Shown: one piece after another, positions 1-9,281 of the stretch
Layout of the letters: each line of letters begins with the position of its first letter
Numbering within the stretch: position 1 is the stretch's first letter
NCBI GenBank assembly: GCA_013297755.1
Contig: JAAFIH010000008.1
Span: forward strand, 1 to 64,000
Reading direction: 5' to 3'
Origin: Cytophagales bacterium
GTDB taxonomy: Bacteria; Bacteroidota; Bacteroidia; Cytophagales; UBA9547
Length of the DNA: 64,000 bases
Translations under genes and position numbers: made by a program
The notes under the pieces: generated by a model
What the model was told of the DNA's origin: nothing
The model's database searches: none
The model's input: the letters and a program-made list of their open reading frames with translations, nothing else

Positions 1-729
1 ATCTAAAGTCTATCAAAAAAATAAGATACAACCATACCGAAAGTGTAATTACTGAAATCAATAAACAAACCCAAGAGCTTTTGAAAAAAATGAAATTATC
101 TATTACCTAAACTTTTAGGGTTTGAGATTAATCAAACAATAAACAATGATTCGCTATCTCAATTGCCAACTATTCAGTACAATGATTTACTGGTAAGCAA
201 CAGTTATCTCAAAGAAAAATATGCCTTGAGCAACTATAAGCAATACAAAAAAAATCAGCTTCCAACACTTTCTTTTGTGGCTTCAAATACCTTACAACAA
301 AACAACCAAAATTTTAGAATTGTAGACGATAAAGTAAACTGGATTAATAGTAATTATATAGGATTGAGATTAATATGTAATCTTCCATCAACTAAATCTT
401 TGTCTCAAATTTATAATGCAAAATTTGAATATCAATTGACCCAAAAGAATACTGAACATAATAAAATAAAGGCAGAACTTGACCATAAACAGCTAGAAAC
501 AGATTACGAAAAAGCACTATCTCAAGCCAAAACAAATAGAGATATTTATTTACTCAGAAAAGATAGTTATGATAAAAATCAGCAGCTATACTCAGAAGGA
601 TTAATAGGAATTGACCAAACCATCAATAGTTACAATGCTATGGTCAATGCCAATTATAGCATGATTTCATCTCAAATCAATGTAGAATTAGCCAAATCAA
701 AAATAGACATTAATAATAAAATCAAATAA
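1..729 (+). pseudogene. TolC-family outer membrane efflux protein, 3' part, frameshifted
   Basis: The C-terminal half of an outer-membrane efflux channel, continuing upstream of the window. The main reading frame is open from about 94 to 729 and ends with the helical region typical of TolC, including a YSEGLIGIDQ stretch like the usual YxxGLIxxxE motif before the last helix. The frame starting at position 3 is also coding-like (an amphipathic helix ending KKMKLSIT) but stops at 108-110, and the later frame continues with a LLGFEIN segment that normally follows this helix. One extra base between about 93 and 110 would explain this. The next gene starts 2 bases after the stop, so this is the first gene of a TolC-adaptor-permease-ATPase operon. 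The family call is good; whether the frameshift is real or a sequencing error cannot be told here. Confidence 0.7.
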
Positions 730-731
730 TT

Positions 732-1877
732 ATGAAAACAAAAATCATCATAGGATTATCCACTTTCGTTTTAATGGCTTCTTGTGGAAGAAAAAGTGCA
801 GAAACAAAGCCCATTCGCAAAGATGTGACCGAAACTGTATTTGCTTCAGGCGTTTTAGAAGCAAAAAATACCTATACTTTGAAGGCTCAAACAGATGGCT
901 ATTTGTCAGCCATCAATTTTGAAGAAGGCGACATAGTGAAAACAGGCAGTATTCTTGCCATTGTAGATAATAAAGAGAGTGGATTCAACAACGAAAGTGC
1001 CAAAGAGCTTTATCAAATAGCCAAAAGCAATTTGAAAGATGATGCCCCAGCTTTATTACAAGCAGAAAATGCCATAAGGCTCAACAAACAAAAATTGGAA
1101 CAAGATTCTATTCAATACCAACGCTACAAAAAACTTTTCGATAGCAATAGTGTATCAAAACTAGATTTTGAGAATAGTGCACTTCAATTCAAAACCTCTA
1201 GAACAAATTACGAAAGTTCTCTGGAAAACTATAAACAATTGAAGCAACAAGCCAAACAACTGGTGATAAGCAACAAAGCTGCCAATGAAGTAAACAATAT
1301 TGTGTTGAGTAAAAATCAAATTAAAGCTATAAAAAGTGGCAAAGTGTATAAAAAATACAAGCAAATAGGTGACTATGTCGCCAGAGGTGAGTCTATAGCT
1401 TTGATTGGCGAACCTGAAAATATTTATGCAAAAGTAAATGTAGATGAGGGCAATATAGGCAAAGTTAAAATTGGGCAAGAAGCATTGGTTCAACTCAATA
1501 TCAACAAAGACAAAACATACAGAGGAAAAATATCAGAAATCAATCCTTCGTTTGATGAAAGTTCGCAGTCATTTATTTGCAAAATATATTTCTCAGAAGC
1601 ATTAGATTTTACGATTGTGAATACCCAATTGCAATCCAATATCATAGTAGAAACCACCAAAAATGCACTGCTGATTCCTCGAAATTATATTGATTTTGGA
1701 GGTAATGTACAAATCAAAGGCAAAGATGGGAAGACAAGAATTATTACCAAATTCGTAAGTAGTGAGTGGGTACAAGTATTGAATGGAATAGATGAAAATA
1801 CAGTTTTATTTACAGAAAATGTTACTGAAAATAATGTAGCTACTTCAGAAGCTGGTTCTCAAATGCCTAATCCATAA
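732..1877 (+). CDS. HlyD/MacA-type periplasmic adaptor lipoprotein
   Basis: Membrane fusion protein of a tripartite efflux pump, linking an inner-membrane ABC transporter to TolC. It is 381 residues long. The signal peptide ends in a lipobox (LMASC, Cys18), so it should be a lipoprotein. A biotinyl-lipoyl-like half follows (about 45-80), then a coiled-coil hairpin (about 85-185), the second lipoyl half with a YKKYKQIGDYVARG segment (about 205-220), and a beta-barrel domain to about 310. It begins 2 bases after the TolC-like gene and is followed 11 bases later by an FtsX-like permease. The substrate cannot be read from the sequence. MacA-like export of a peptide, lipid or drug is possible. Confidence 0.85.
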   Translation: MKTKIIIGLSTFVLMASCGRKSAETKPIRKDVTETVFASGVLEAKNTYTLKAQTDGYLSAINFEEGDIVKTGSILAIVDNKESGFNNESAKELYQIAKSNLKDDAPALLQAENAIRLNKQKLEQDSIQYQRYKKLFDSNSVSKLDFENSALQFKTSRTNYESSLENYKQLKQQAKQLVISNKAANEVNNIVLSKNQIKAIKSGKVYKKYKQIGDYVARGESIALIGEPENIYAKVNVDEGNIGKVKIGQEALVQLNINKDKTYRGKISEINPSFDESSQSFICKIYFSEALDFTIVNTQLQSNIIVETTKNALLIPRNYIDFGGNVQIKGKDGKTRIITKFVSSEWVQVLNGIDENTVLFTENVTENNVATSEAGSQMPNP

Positions 1878-1888
1878 TTATAAAAATA

Positions 1889-3124
1889 ATGAAAAATATA
1901 AATATTGAAATTGCTGTAACGCATATAATTACACGAAAAAAACAAACGTTGGTAGCTGCTTTGGGTGTAACTATTGGAATAGGTATTTTTTTATTCATGA
2001 ATTCACTTTCATCTGGATTTACAAAATATTCAAAAGGAGAAATATTCAAAAACAATGCCCATATTAAAATCTATAAAAACGATGAAATAAGTATGCCTTT
2101 TATGGGAAATAATGATAGTAGTAATAGTTCACAAGTAATAATAAACCCTCAAGTTACTACATTGTCCAAAAAAATTATTAATCCTGAAGAATTATTAAAA
2201 AAGCTAAAAAATCAGACTTATGTAACCCATGCTATTGCACAAGTAAATTTTGATGTTTTTTATAATAGAGGCAAAGCTCAAATCAAAGGCAATGGTATTG
2301 GTGTAGATATGATAGCCTATAGCGAAATGTTTAATACCCAAAAATATATGGTGGCTGGCAATGTAAAATCGCTACAAGGCAATCTAAATGGCATCATCAT
2401 TGGTAGAGGTATTTCTGAAAAACTAAACTTAGGAATGGATGAAAATATCACTGTGAGTTCATCGCATGGGGTAGTGAAAGTAATGAAAATTGTAGGCATT
2501 TTTGATACTGGCAATAGCATGAACGACAATCAAAAATCGTATGTCAATTTAAGCTCTGCACAACAGTTTATCAAAGAAGGACCTTCTTATGTAAGTACCA
2601 TATTTGTGAATACACCAAATTCAGATAAATCAGCAAATTATGTCCCTTTACTACAGCTACTCACACCCTATACAGTAGAAGATTGGAAAACCACCAATGC
2701 AGATGTACTTAGTGGCGATAAAATAAGAAACACCATGTTGGGAGCAATCTCTGTTTCTATTCTTATTGTGGCAGCATTTGGGATTTACAATATTTTGAGT
2801 TCTACCATTATGCAAAAAATAAACGACATAGCCATATTAAAAGCTACTGGTTTCAAGGGTAGCGATGTAGTCAAAATATTTGTATTTGAAGCTTTGGTAA
2901 TGGGTCTAATTGGTACCATTATGGGTTTAATACTAGGTTCTGTTTTGATTTTTATCATGTCGCATGTGTATATGGGAGGACCTGTAGGATATTTCCCCAT
3001 AGGATTTGAATCACAATTATATATTACAAGTTTTATTCTAGGAATAGTAATCACACTTTGTGCAGGTTATTTCCCAGCTCGAAAAGCTGCAAAGGTAGAT
3101 CCAGTTGAGATTTTTAGAAAGTAA
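1889..3124 (+). CDS. ABC transporter permease, FtsX/MacB/LolE-like
   Basis: Inner-membrane permease of 411 residues with the FtsX/MacB topology. One N-terminal transmembrane helix (about 20-40) follows a short cytoplasmic segment ending in TRKKQT. A large periplasmic domain spans about 45-280, followed by three C-terminal helices (about 283-303, 330-355 and 375-395). The tail KAAKVDPVEIFRK is the usual coupling segment of this family (consensus A..DP.EALR). It lies between the adaptor and the ATPase genes in the same direction. The expected role is mechanotransmission in export with the neighbouring ATPase, not classic transport through the membrane. The substrate is unknown. Confidence 0.88.
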   Translation: MKNINIEIAVTHIITRKKQTLVAALGVTIGIGIFLFMNSLSSGFTKYSKGEIFKNNAHIKIYKNDEISMPFMGNNDSSNSSQVIINPQVTTLSKKIINPEELLKKLKNQTYVTHAIAQVNFDVFYNRGKAQIKGNGIGVDMIAYSEMFNTQKYMVAGNVKSLQGNLNGIIIGRGISEKLNLGMDENITVSSSHGVVKVMKIVGIFDTGNSMNDNQKSYVNLSSAQQFIKEGPSYVSTIFVNTPNSDKSANYVPLLQLLTPYTVEDWKTTNADVLSGDKIRNTMLGAISVSILIVAAFGIYNILSSTIMQKINDIAILKATGFKGSDVVKIFVFEALVMGLIGTIMGLILGSVLIFIMSHVYMGGPVGYFPIGFESQLYITSFILGIVITLCAGYFPARKAAKVDPVEIFRK

Positions 3125-3169
3125 TGAAACTGCTACAGTAATATATTATTAGCTAAAAAAGACAAAGAA

Positions 3170-3871
3170 ATGACAGACAGAAAAATAGTATTAAGCACCA
3201 AAAATATAGCCAAGTTTTTTTATGAGCCAGTTAAATTTCAGGCCTTACACGATATTAATTTTGAGGCTTACGAAGGCGAATTTTTAACCCTTGTAGGCAA
3301 AAGTGGCTCAGGAAAATCTACCCTTTTGTATTGTATTAGTACAATGGACACAGCTTATGAAGGCGAAATTAGTATCAAAGGCAAAAATATCACTGGAATG
3401 AAAACCGACCAATTGGCTGCCATTCGCAATGAAAACATAGGTTTTGTATTTCAATTTCATTACCTATTGCCCGAGTTTTCATGCCTCAAAAATGTGATGA
3501 TTCCAGCATTAAAATTGGGAAAATACAGCCATCAAGAAATCGAAGAAAGAGCCTATCAAAAGCTGAAAATTTTGGGTTTAGATGAACAAGCTTTAAAACC
3601 TGCTTCCAAATTGAGTGGTGGGCAACAACAACGTGTAGCCATAGCCAGAGCTTTGATCAACGACCCTGCCATCATCATGGGAGATGAACCTACAGGTAAT
3701 TTGGACAGCAAAAACACAGCCATAGTGTTTGATATTTTCAAAGAAATTTCTAAAGAATTTGGACAAACCATTATAGCTGTAACGCACGACAACGATTTTG
3801 CCAAAGCCAGTGATAGAACCATAGAATTAGGAGATGGGAAAATTATCAATCACAAAAAAGTGTTTGAGTAG
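3170..3871 (+). CDS. ABC transporter ATP-binding protein, LolD/MacB type
   Basis: Cytoplasmic ATPase of 233 residues that powers the FtsX-like permease encoded 45 bases upstream. Complete motifs are visible: Walker A GKSGSGKST (43-51), Q-loop FVFQ (92-95), signature LSGGQ (148-152), Walker B IIMGDE (168-173), D-loop and the switch His in VTHD. The LolD/MacB subfamily is recognised from the length, the STMD segment after Walker A and the pairing with an FtsX-like permease. No key residue is missing, so the ATPase looks functional even though the TolC partner gene upstream is frameshifted. Confidence 0.92.
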   Translation: MTDRKIVLSTKNIAKFFYEPVKFQALHDINFEAYEGEFLTLVGKSGSGKSTLLYCISTMDTAYEGEISIKGKNITGMKTDQLAAIRNENIGFVFQFHYLLPEFSCLKNVMIPALKLGKYSHQEIEERAYQKLKILGLDEQALKPASKLSGGQQQRVAIARALINDPAIIMGDEPTGNLDSKNTAIVFDIFKEISKEFGQTIIAVTHDNDFAKASDRTIELGDGKIINHKKVFE

Positions 3872-4186
3872 GCGAAAAACAACTTCTTAGTATTATATAT
3901 TCGATATAGATGGTTACACCATAAAAAATTCTTTGAATTGCTATATTTTTCAATATTTGAACGATACTAAATAAATGCCTCAATAGCTGTGCAGAATTAT
4001 TCATCCTTTTGTCGCATAATTTTAATCCTTCTTCTCAATAAATTCTTCTAAAGATACAATTTTTTCATTTTTGAGAAAAGCATTAAAAATAAAAGAATAT
4101 ATATGATTTATTGAATATAGAATGCAAAATTATTCAATACATGTAACCCCATAATTTTAAAAAACTAATCGATAAATTTCAAGCTC
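3872..4186. other. Intergenic, 315 bp, nothing recognised
   Basis: AT-rich spacer between the ABC operon and the porin gene. I see no convincing hairpin terminator, repeat or short gene. It presumably holds the porin promoter. Confidence 0.5.
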
Positions 4187-5311
4187 ATGCCTAAACAAAT
4201 TTTCAAATATTCAACTTTTTTACATTTCCTAGTGGGATTTTTTGTTTTAGACCTACATGCACAAGACACTAAAATTAGATTCTTTGCTCATACAGGTGGT
4301 TTTTTCTCGCATCAAAGAGATACAAGCAAATTTGCTTTCAATGTAGGTGGGTTAGATTTACTGCTAACCTCACAAATAACTGATAGGTTGTCTGTATTGA
4401 GCGAAACCTTCATTGGTGCAAAAAGTACAGGTGTAAATTTTTTAGACTATAATATCCAACGATTGTTTGTGAACTATAATGTCCATGATTATTTGAATAT
4501 CAAATTAGGAAAAATGCTCAATCCTTATGGATATTGGAATTCAACCTATAACTATGGTTTTGTATTAATGCCTACCATAGAAAAACCTACTATTGTACAA
4601 GATAGAGATCAAGCAGGTCAGTTAAATACATTAAGTGTGGGTTTGCAATTGGATGCAGATAATATTGGAAGTAAAAAATTTGGGTATAAGCTATTTATAA
4701 ACAATGGAAATTCTGGTACAGATATAACATCCTACAGACTAGGCAAGTCAATCACTGCTCAGATAAAGTTTGAACCCATAGAAAATTTAAAATTTTATGT
4801 TACACTAGCAAATGATGTGATTCAAACAAAACTTTTTGCTAGTATTTTAGGTCCTCAAAACACAACCTTAGCATCATCAAATTTTCGTTTTCCTGAAATT
4901 AACCAGAATATAGCCAGTATGGGTATGGCCTATTTTAATCCAGATAAAAAATTGGAATATGCGACTGAATATTTTTATATCAATAGTAGCGAACCCAATT
5001 TTAGCTATCACACACATGCAGGATATGCCTATTTGGGATATAAGCTTCACAAAAAGTTTGTTCCTTATACTACTTTCAATACAAATTATACCAATAATTC
5101 AATCAGTAGTTTTGCACTCACAAACAAAACTTATCTAGGAATTGGGGCCAGATACCTTTTCAATTCTTTGGCTGTGTTAAAATTAGAGTATCGTTTTGGA
5201 AATGTAGAAACGGTGGATAGAAACTCAATAAATATATTTGATATTACTGCTATTCAAAAAAATACTTTCATAGAAAACAAAGTTTCATTACAGTTGTCGG
5301 TAGCATTCTAA
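4187..5311 (+). CDS. Outer-membrane porin-like beta-barrel protein
   Basis: A 374-residue protein with an N-terminal signal peptide ending around LHAQD and alternating beta-strand sequence to the C-terminus, which ends in aromatic VAF as outer-membrane barrels do. The region around 95-140 has the GKMLNPYGYWN and DRDQAG segments typical of proteins annotated as phosphate-selective porins O/P or alginate-type porins in Bacteroidota. It is followed by a broken PstS-like gene and a membrane sensor, a combination that suggests oxyanion or phosphate uptake and sensing. The substrate is inferred from context only. Confidence 0.72.
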   Translation: MPKQIFKYSTFLHFLVGFFVLDLHAQDTKIRFFAHTGGFFSHQRDTSKFAFNVGGLDLLLTSQITDRLSVLSETFIGAKSTGVNFLDYNIQRLFVNYNVHDYLNIKLGKMLNPYGYWNSTYNYGFVLMPTIEKPTIVQDRDQAGQLNTLSVGLQLDADNIGSKKFGYKLFINNGNSGTDITSYRLGKSITAQIKFEPIENLKFYVTLANDVIQTKLFASILGPQNTTLASSNFRFPEINQNIASMGMAYFNPDKKLEYATEYFYINSSEPNFSYHTHAGYAYLGYKLHKKFVPYTTFNTNYTNNSISSFALTNKTYLGIGARYLFNSLAVLKLEYRFGNVETVDRNSINIFDITAIQKNTFIENKVSLQLSVAF

Positions 5312-5378
5312 AATTCATCAATTTATGTTGCATATTACTTATTTCAAATCTTCATTTTACACTCTAATTCAAAGATTT

Positions 5379-5828
5379 ATGTATAAATTATTGGTTTTGT
5401 GTTTGCTCATTGGGCTATTGTCTTTCAAAAACAAACCTCTTGGAGGAACATTGGCAATTGTAGTCAATAAAGATAATAAGATATCTGAAATGACTGAGGG
5501 GCAAGTAAAGCTCATTTGATTGAAGAGAATAAAAAAAAGATGGGCAGAAATCAATAAAGCTATTCGTCCTGCAGATCGTAAAAAAAAATGTATTGAAAAA
5601 GAAGCTTTCTATGCTAAAATACTTGGAATGCAAACAGACGAAGTAGAGCTCTATTTTGCAAAATTACAGTTTGAAAATGCCGAAAAACCCCAAGAAAAAG
5701 TAAATAGCGACCAAGAAATGATACAATACATTAGTGAGGAAATAGGAAGTATAGGATATGTGAACTTGAATTCAATAAGTGAAAAAGATAAAGAAAATAT
5801 AAAAATAGTTTGCACTGTTGCCATATAG
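5379..5828 (+). pseudogene. PstS-like phosphate-binding protein with in-frame TGA
   Basis: Two halves in the same frame, separated only by a TGA at 5517-5519, together make a small (about 150 aa) periplasmic binding protein of the phosphate type. The first half has a signal peptide and TLAIVVNKDN, then EGQVKLI up to the stop. The second has a conserved Trp (RW), IRPADR, FYAKILG, and finally IGSIGYVN, which matches the GAIGYV motif of PstS-like proteins. Lining these up with the family puts the TGA at the aromatic residue of the usual V..I(F/Y)LG..W segment. The start is taken at 5379, which places the signal peptide correctly. Nothing suggests recoding, so a nonsense mutation (or sequencing error) is most likely. 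Confidence 0.72.
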
Positions 5829-5942
5829 ACAACCTGATTTGACTCACCTTTTTTGCAAATAAGTTTATAAAGTTATTTATATCTATTTCTATTCTAAAAT
5901 AAAAAAATAACTACAAAAATTACCCTATAAAACAGATTGGAT

Positions 5943-7562
5943 ATGGAAAATAAGTTTTTCAAAAATTTAAAAATACATCGCAAAATAGCATTTGGATATG
6001 GATTCACTATTTTGATGGTTATTATAGCAGGTATTACAAGCGTCTTTACAGTCCTTACTTTGGTAACCTTAGATCGTAAAATATCACAAAATTATTTACC
6101 ATCTGTCGAAAGTCTGAAAATATTAGAAAATACTGTAGTAACCTCATCAAAATACATTGAAAACTGGATTTATTTACCAAGTGTAGAAGACAAATCAAAA
6201 CTAAGGACATTACAAGAAAAAGAATATTTTAACCAAAAGTCTATTTTTAACGAGCATTTAGATGCTTGGGAAAATGCTTCAGAAACAAAAAATGGACTTG
6301 ATTTACTCAACAATATCGATATTTTAATAGAAAATCAATTAAGAATAATGAACTTATTGATTATAGATGATGATTATATAAATGATAAAAAAGTAGAAGA
6401 AGCCATTAGAATATTTGAAAGCAGTATTGTGCCAAATAGAAAAAAAATAATCTCTCAAATAGAGTATCTTTTGCGATTGAAAAACAAACAACTACAAAAA
6501 GCCAAATTAGAAAAAGAATCAATAGCTAATTTTCTAATTTATATGATGTCTATCATAAGCTTGTTCACAGTATTGGTAGGTATTTATGCTTCTTATATCA
6601 CTACTAGGAGCATAGTAACACCTATAAAATCATTAAAAGAAAATATTTTAGAGCTTAGTAAAGGCAACACAAACATCACTTCAATTACAACTAATGATGA
6701 AATTGGAGAAATGGCAAATGCTTTACAAATTTTAACAAATAATTTAAAAAATGTAAGAGACTTTGCAAATGAAGTAGGTAAAGGTAATTTTGAAACCACC
6801 ATTAGCGTATTCAATAACGAAGGAGAATTAGGTACTGCATTAGCCGAAATGAGAAAAGGACTTCAAAATGTAGCAACTGAAGATAAGCAGAGAAACTGGA
6901 TAAATCAAAACTTGGCAAAAGCAGGCGAAATTCTAAGAAATGTAAACATTGATTCAAGTGAATTTTATTTTAATATTCTCAAATTTATAGTAAAAGCACT
7001 AGATGCAAACCAAGGTGGATTATACATTGCTAAAGACGATTATGAATCAGGGAAAACATATTTGAATTTAGAAGCTTGTTTTGCTTATGACAGAAAAAAA
7101 CACATTCAGCATACTATAGAAATAAACAGAAAAAGCTATGAATCAGATGGATTAATTGGTCAAGTATTTTTGGAAAAAGACACTTACATCCTAACAGATA
7201 TACCCGAAAATTATCTTAAAATAACAAGTGGATTAGGTCAATCTACACCCAAATTTGTAATAATCGTTCCCGTCAAAATACATGAAGATGTATTTGGTAT
7301 TTTGGAAATAGCAAGTTTTATTCATCTGCCAACTTTCCAGATTGAGTACTTAGAAAAAATATCAGAATCTATTGCTTCCACGATTTTTAATATGCGTGCA
7401 TCAGAGCAAACATCGCTTTTACTTTCTCAATCTCAAGCACAAGCTGAGCAAATGAGGGCTACAGAAGAAGAGCTAAGGCAAAATTTAGAAGAATTACATG
7501 CTACACAAGAACAAATTTTATTGCATAATAAAATAGTTATCCCACATGAAAATCAATTTTAG
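5943..7562 (+). CDS. Membrane sensor with HAMP and GAF domains
   Basis: About 539 residues. There is a first transmembrane helix near the N-terminus, then a four-helix-bundle-like extracytoplasmic domain (about 35-185) like those of chemoreceptors. A second transmembrane helix (NFLIYMMSIISLFTVLVGIY, about 195-220) leads into a HAMP domain (about 220-275), a GAF domain (about 330-490) and a coiled coil with EELRQNLEELHATQEQ. The protein stops right after this coil, where related Bacteroidota proteins usually continue with further PAS, kinase or signalling domains, so it may be truncated. An ATG at 5943 is preferred to the TTG two codons earlier. It lies just downstream of the porin and the PstS-like remnant, which suggests it sensed the same solute. 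Confidence 0.75.
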   Translation: MENKFFKNLKIHRKIAFGYGFTILMVIIAGITSVFTVLTLVTLDRKISQNYLPSVESLKILENTVVTSSKYIENWIYLPSVEDKSKLRTLQEKEYFNQKSIFNEHLDAWENASETKNGLDLLNNIDILIENQLRIMNLLIIDDDYINDKKVEEAIRIFESSIVPNRKKIISQIEYLLRLKNKQLQKAKLEKESIANFLIYMMSIISLFTVLVGIYASYITTRSIVTPIKSLKENILELSKGNTNITSITTNDEIGEMANALQILTNNLKNVRDFANEVGKGNFETTISVFNNEGELGTALAEMRKGLQNVATEDKQRNWINQNLAKAGEILRNVNIDSSEFYFNILKFIVKALDANQGGLYIAKDDYESGKTYLNLEACFAYDRKKHIQHTIEINRKSYESDGLIGQVFLEKDTYILTDIPENYLKITSGLGQSTPKFVIIVPVKIHEDVFGILEIASFIHLPTFQIEYLEKISESIASTIFNMRASEQTSLLLSQSQAQAEQMRATEEELRQNLEELHATQEQILLHNKIVIPHENQF

Positions 7563-7566
7563 GAGC

Positions 7567-8259
7567 TTAGTTCCCATACCTACAATTAAACTCTTCTACA
7601 TAAGTCCTGCCAATGGGAATTTCTTTATTTTCAATAAAAATAGTCTTATTTCTTACTATTTCTATTTTGCTGAATGGAAGTATAAAGCTTCTATGCACAC
7701 GAATAAAATCATTTGATGGAAGTTTGTCAAGCATATCCTTCATAGTCATACGAGCAACAATCGTTTTGCGGTCTTTGGTATGAATTTTTAAATAATCGGC
7801 TAAACCTTCTATATATAATATATCTGTTAAAGCTATTTTTACTAAGCTAAAATCGGCACGAATAAAAATATATTTTTCGATAGATTGGTCTTTCTTTTGG
7901 ATGTAATTGTAAAACTCTTTAGCTTTTTGAGTAGCCTGCTCAAACCGCTTTTGGCTGATGGGTTTTAGGAGATAGTCAATGGCATTGAGATCATAACTTT
8001 TGGCTGCATATTCGTTAAAAGCAGTGCTAAAAATCACCATTGTGTTTTGCTCAAGGGCTTCTACCAACTTTATGCCTGTCATCGAAGGCATGTGTTTATC
8101 CACAAAAATCAAATCAGTAGGAAATTTTCGCAGATGTTTAAGTGCCTCAGTAGGCTGGGTAAATGTTTTTTCTAATAGAATAAAATCTGTTTTATCACAC
8201 AAAGTTTGAATTACTTTGAGTGCCAAAGGCTCGTCATCTATAGCAATTGCTTTTATCAT
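7567..8259 (-). CDS. LytTR-type response regulator
   Basis: Response regulator of 230 residues. The receiver domain has the acidic pair DD8-9, phospho-acceptor Asp54 (FVDKHMP), a switch Thr in STAF and Lys in YLLKP. The C-terminal LytTR DNA-binding domain (about 130-228) has the usual IRADFSLVKI start, ILYIEGLADYLKI and FIRVHRSFILP motifs. It overlaps the kinase gene by 4 bases (ATGA type), so the two are translationally coupled. Its stop lies 4 bases from that of the convergent sensor gene. The target genes are unknown. Confidence 0.93.
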   Translation of the reverse strand: MIKAIAIDDEPLALKVIQTLCDKTDFILLEKTFTQPTEALKHLRKFPTDLIFVDKHMPSMTGIKLVEALEQNTMVIFSTAFNEYAAKSYDLNAIDYLLKPISQKRFEQATQKAKEFYNYIQKKDQSIEKYIFIRADFSLVKIALTDILYIEGLADYLKIHTKDRKTIVARMTMKDMLDKLPSNDFIRVHRSFILPFSKIEIVRNKTIFIENKEIPIGRTYVEEFNCRYGN

Positions 8260-9281
8260 TGGAGATTAATATGTAATGAAACCCTAAAACTTTGAGCAGT
8301 GTCTTTTATAGTAAGCAAATGTTTGGTAGAATAAATCAATTCCAATCTGTGTTTGGTATTTTCAATTCCCAAGCCACTTCTTTCTGTAGTTTCTTTTTGA
8401 GTTTGAACTTTGTTGTTAACCACTTTCAAATGAAACTCTGTTTCTTTTAATTCTATTAATATATAAATGTTGCTATCTTCTTCTGAATTTACACCATGTT
8501 TAAAACAATTTTCAATAAAAGGAATCAACAACATAGGTGCAATTTTAAGTCCTGAGAAATTGCTTTCGGTTTTGTATTCTAGCTTTACTTTGTCGTCTAA
8601 ACGCATTTTTTGTAGCTCAATAAAATTGTCGATATATGTAATCTCATCTTCTAAGTCCACAAAATCATTCTGAGTTTCGCTCATGGTATATCGCATCATT
8701 TCTGATAGTTTAGCCACCATTTCGGCAGTTTGAGGAGAAGAATCTATGGCAGTAGCATAAATACTATTTAGTGTATTAAACAAAAAATGTGGATTGATTT
8801 GTGATTTGAGCGAAGAAATTTGAGCAGATAGTTTTTCTTGCTCTACTTTTTTCATTTTAGTGATTAATGCAAGACAATAAGCAGCCACAAATGATATAAC
8901 CAACATTAGCAAATTGTTTGCTGCAGCAATTGGCTTTATATTTTGGATTAATGGATTGAGCTTCTCTAGCTTTTGAGGATTAAAATCAAATAGATAAAAA
9001 ATTAAATTTGCAAAAAATAAGGCTAGAATTACACTTCCTACAAACGAAAAAAAGTAATTTTTATATTTTTTTGTAAATAGAAATTTAGGAATCAGAATAA
9101 AATAATTTGCATAAAAAATGGCAATTAAACAAAGACTTGATATAAAAATTGGCATATATCTAAGTATTTTATCATCTAATACCAAAGATTGTAAAACTTG
9201 ATAAGTTGATAAAAAAGGAACAAGTAACAACAGCATCCAAGCGATGACGTGTACAGAGATAATAATAAGTTTGTTTTTCAT
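8256..9281 (-). CDS. Sensor histidine kinase, LytS/YehU (His_kinase) type
   Basis: A 341-residue kinase with four predicted transmembrane helices in the first 140 residues and a short cytoplasmic linker. The phospho-accepting His165 is in the conserved NPHFLFNTLN motif. The HATPase_c domain follows, with an N-box (LLIPFIENCFKHG) and a glycine box (GLGIENTKHRL). It is encoded directly before, and overlaps, its LytTR partner. There is no periplasmic domain, so the stimulus is probably sensed in the membrane. A TATTTTTG sequence (9297-9290, minus strand) just before the start fits the Bacteroidota -7 element. Confidence 0.93.
   Translation of the reverse strand: MKNKLIIISVHVIAWMLLLLVPFLSTYQVLQSLVLDDKILRYMPIFISSLCLIAIFYANYFILIPKFLFTKKYKNYFFSFVGSVILALFFANLIFYLFDFNPQKLEKLNPLIQNIKPIAAANNLLMLVISFVAAYCLALITKMKKVEQEKLSAQISSLKSQINPHFLFNTLNSIYATAIDSSPQTAEMVAKLSEMMRYTMSETQNDFVDLEDEITYIDNFIELQKMRLDDKVKLEYKTESNFSGLKIAPMLLIPFIENCFKHGVNSEEDSNIYILIELKETEFHLKVVNNKVQTQKETTERSGLGIENTKHRLELIYSTKHLLTIKDTAQSFRVSLHINLQ

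Noticed and set aside
5517-5519. TGA within a coding frame as possible selenocysteine or other recoding.
   Set aside because: The family is not a selenoprotein and normally has an aromatic residue here; no supporting RNA structure is evident. A nonsense mutation or sequencing error is simpler.
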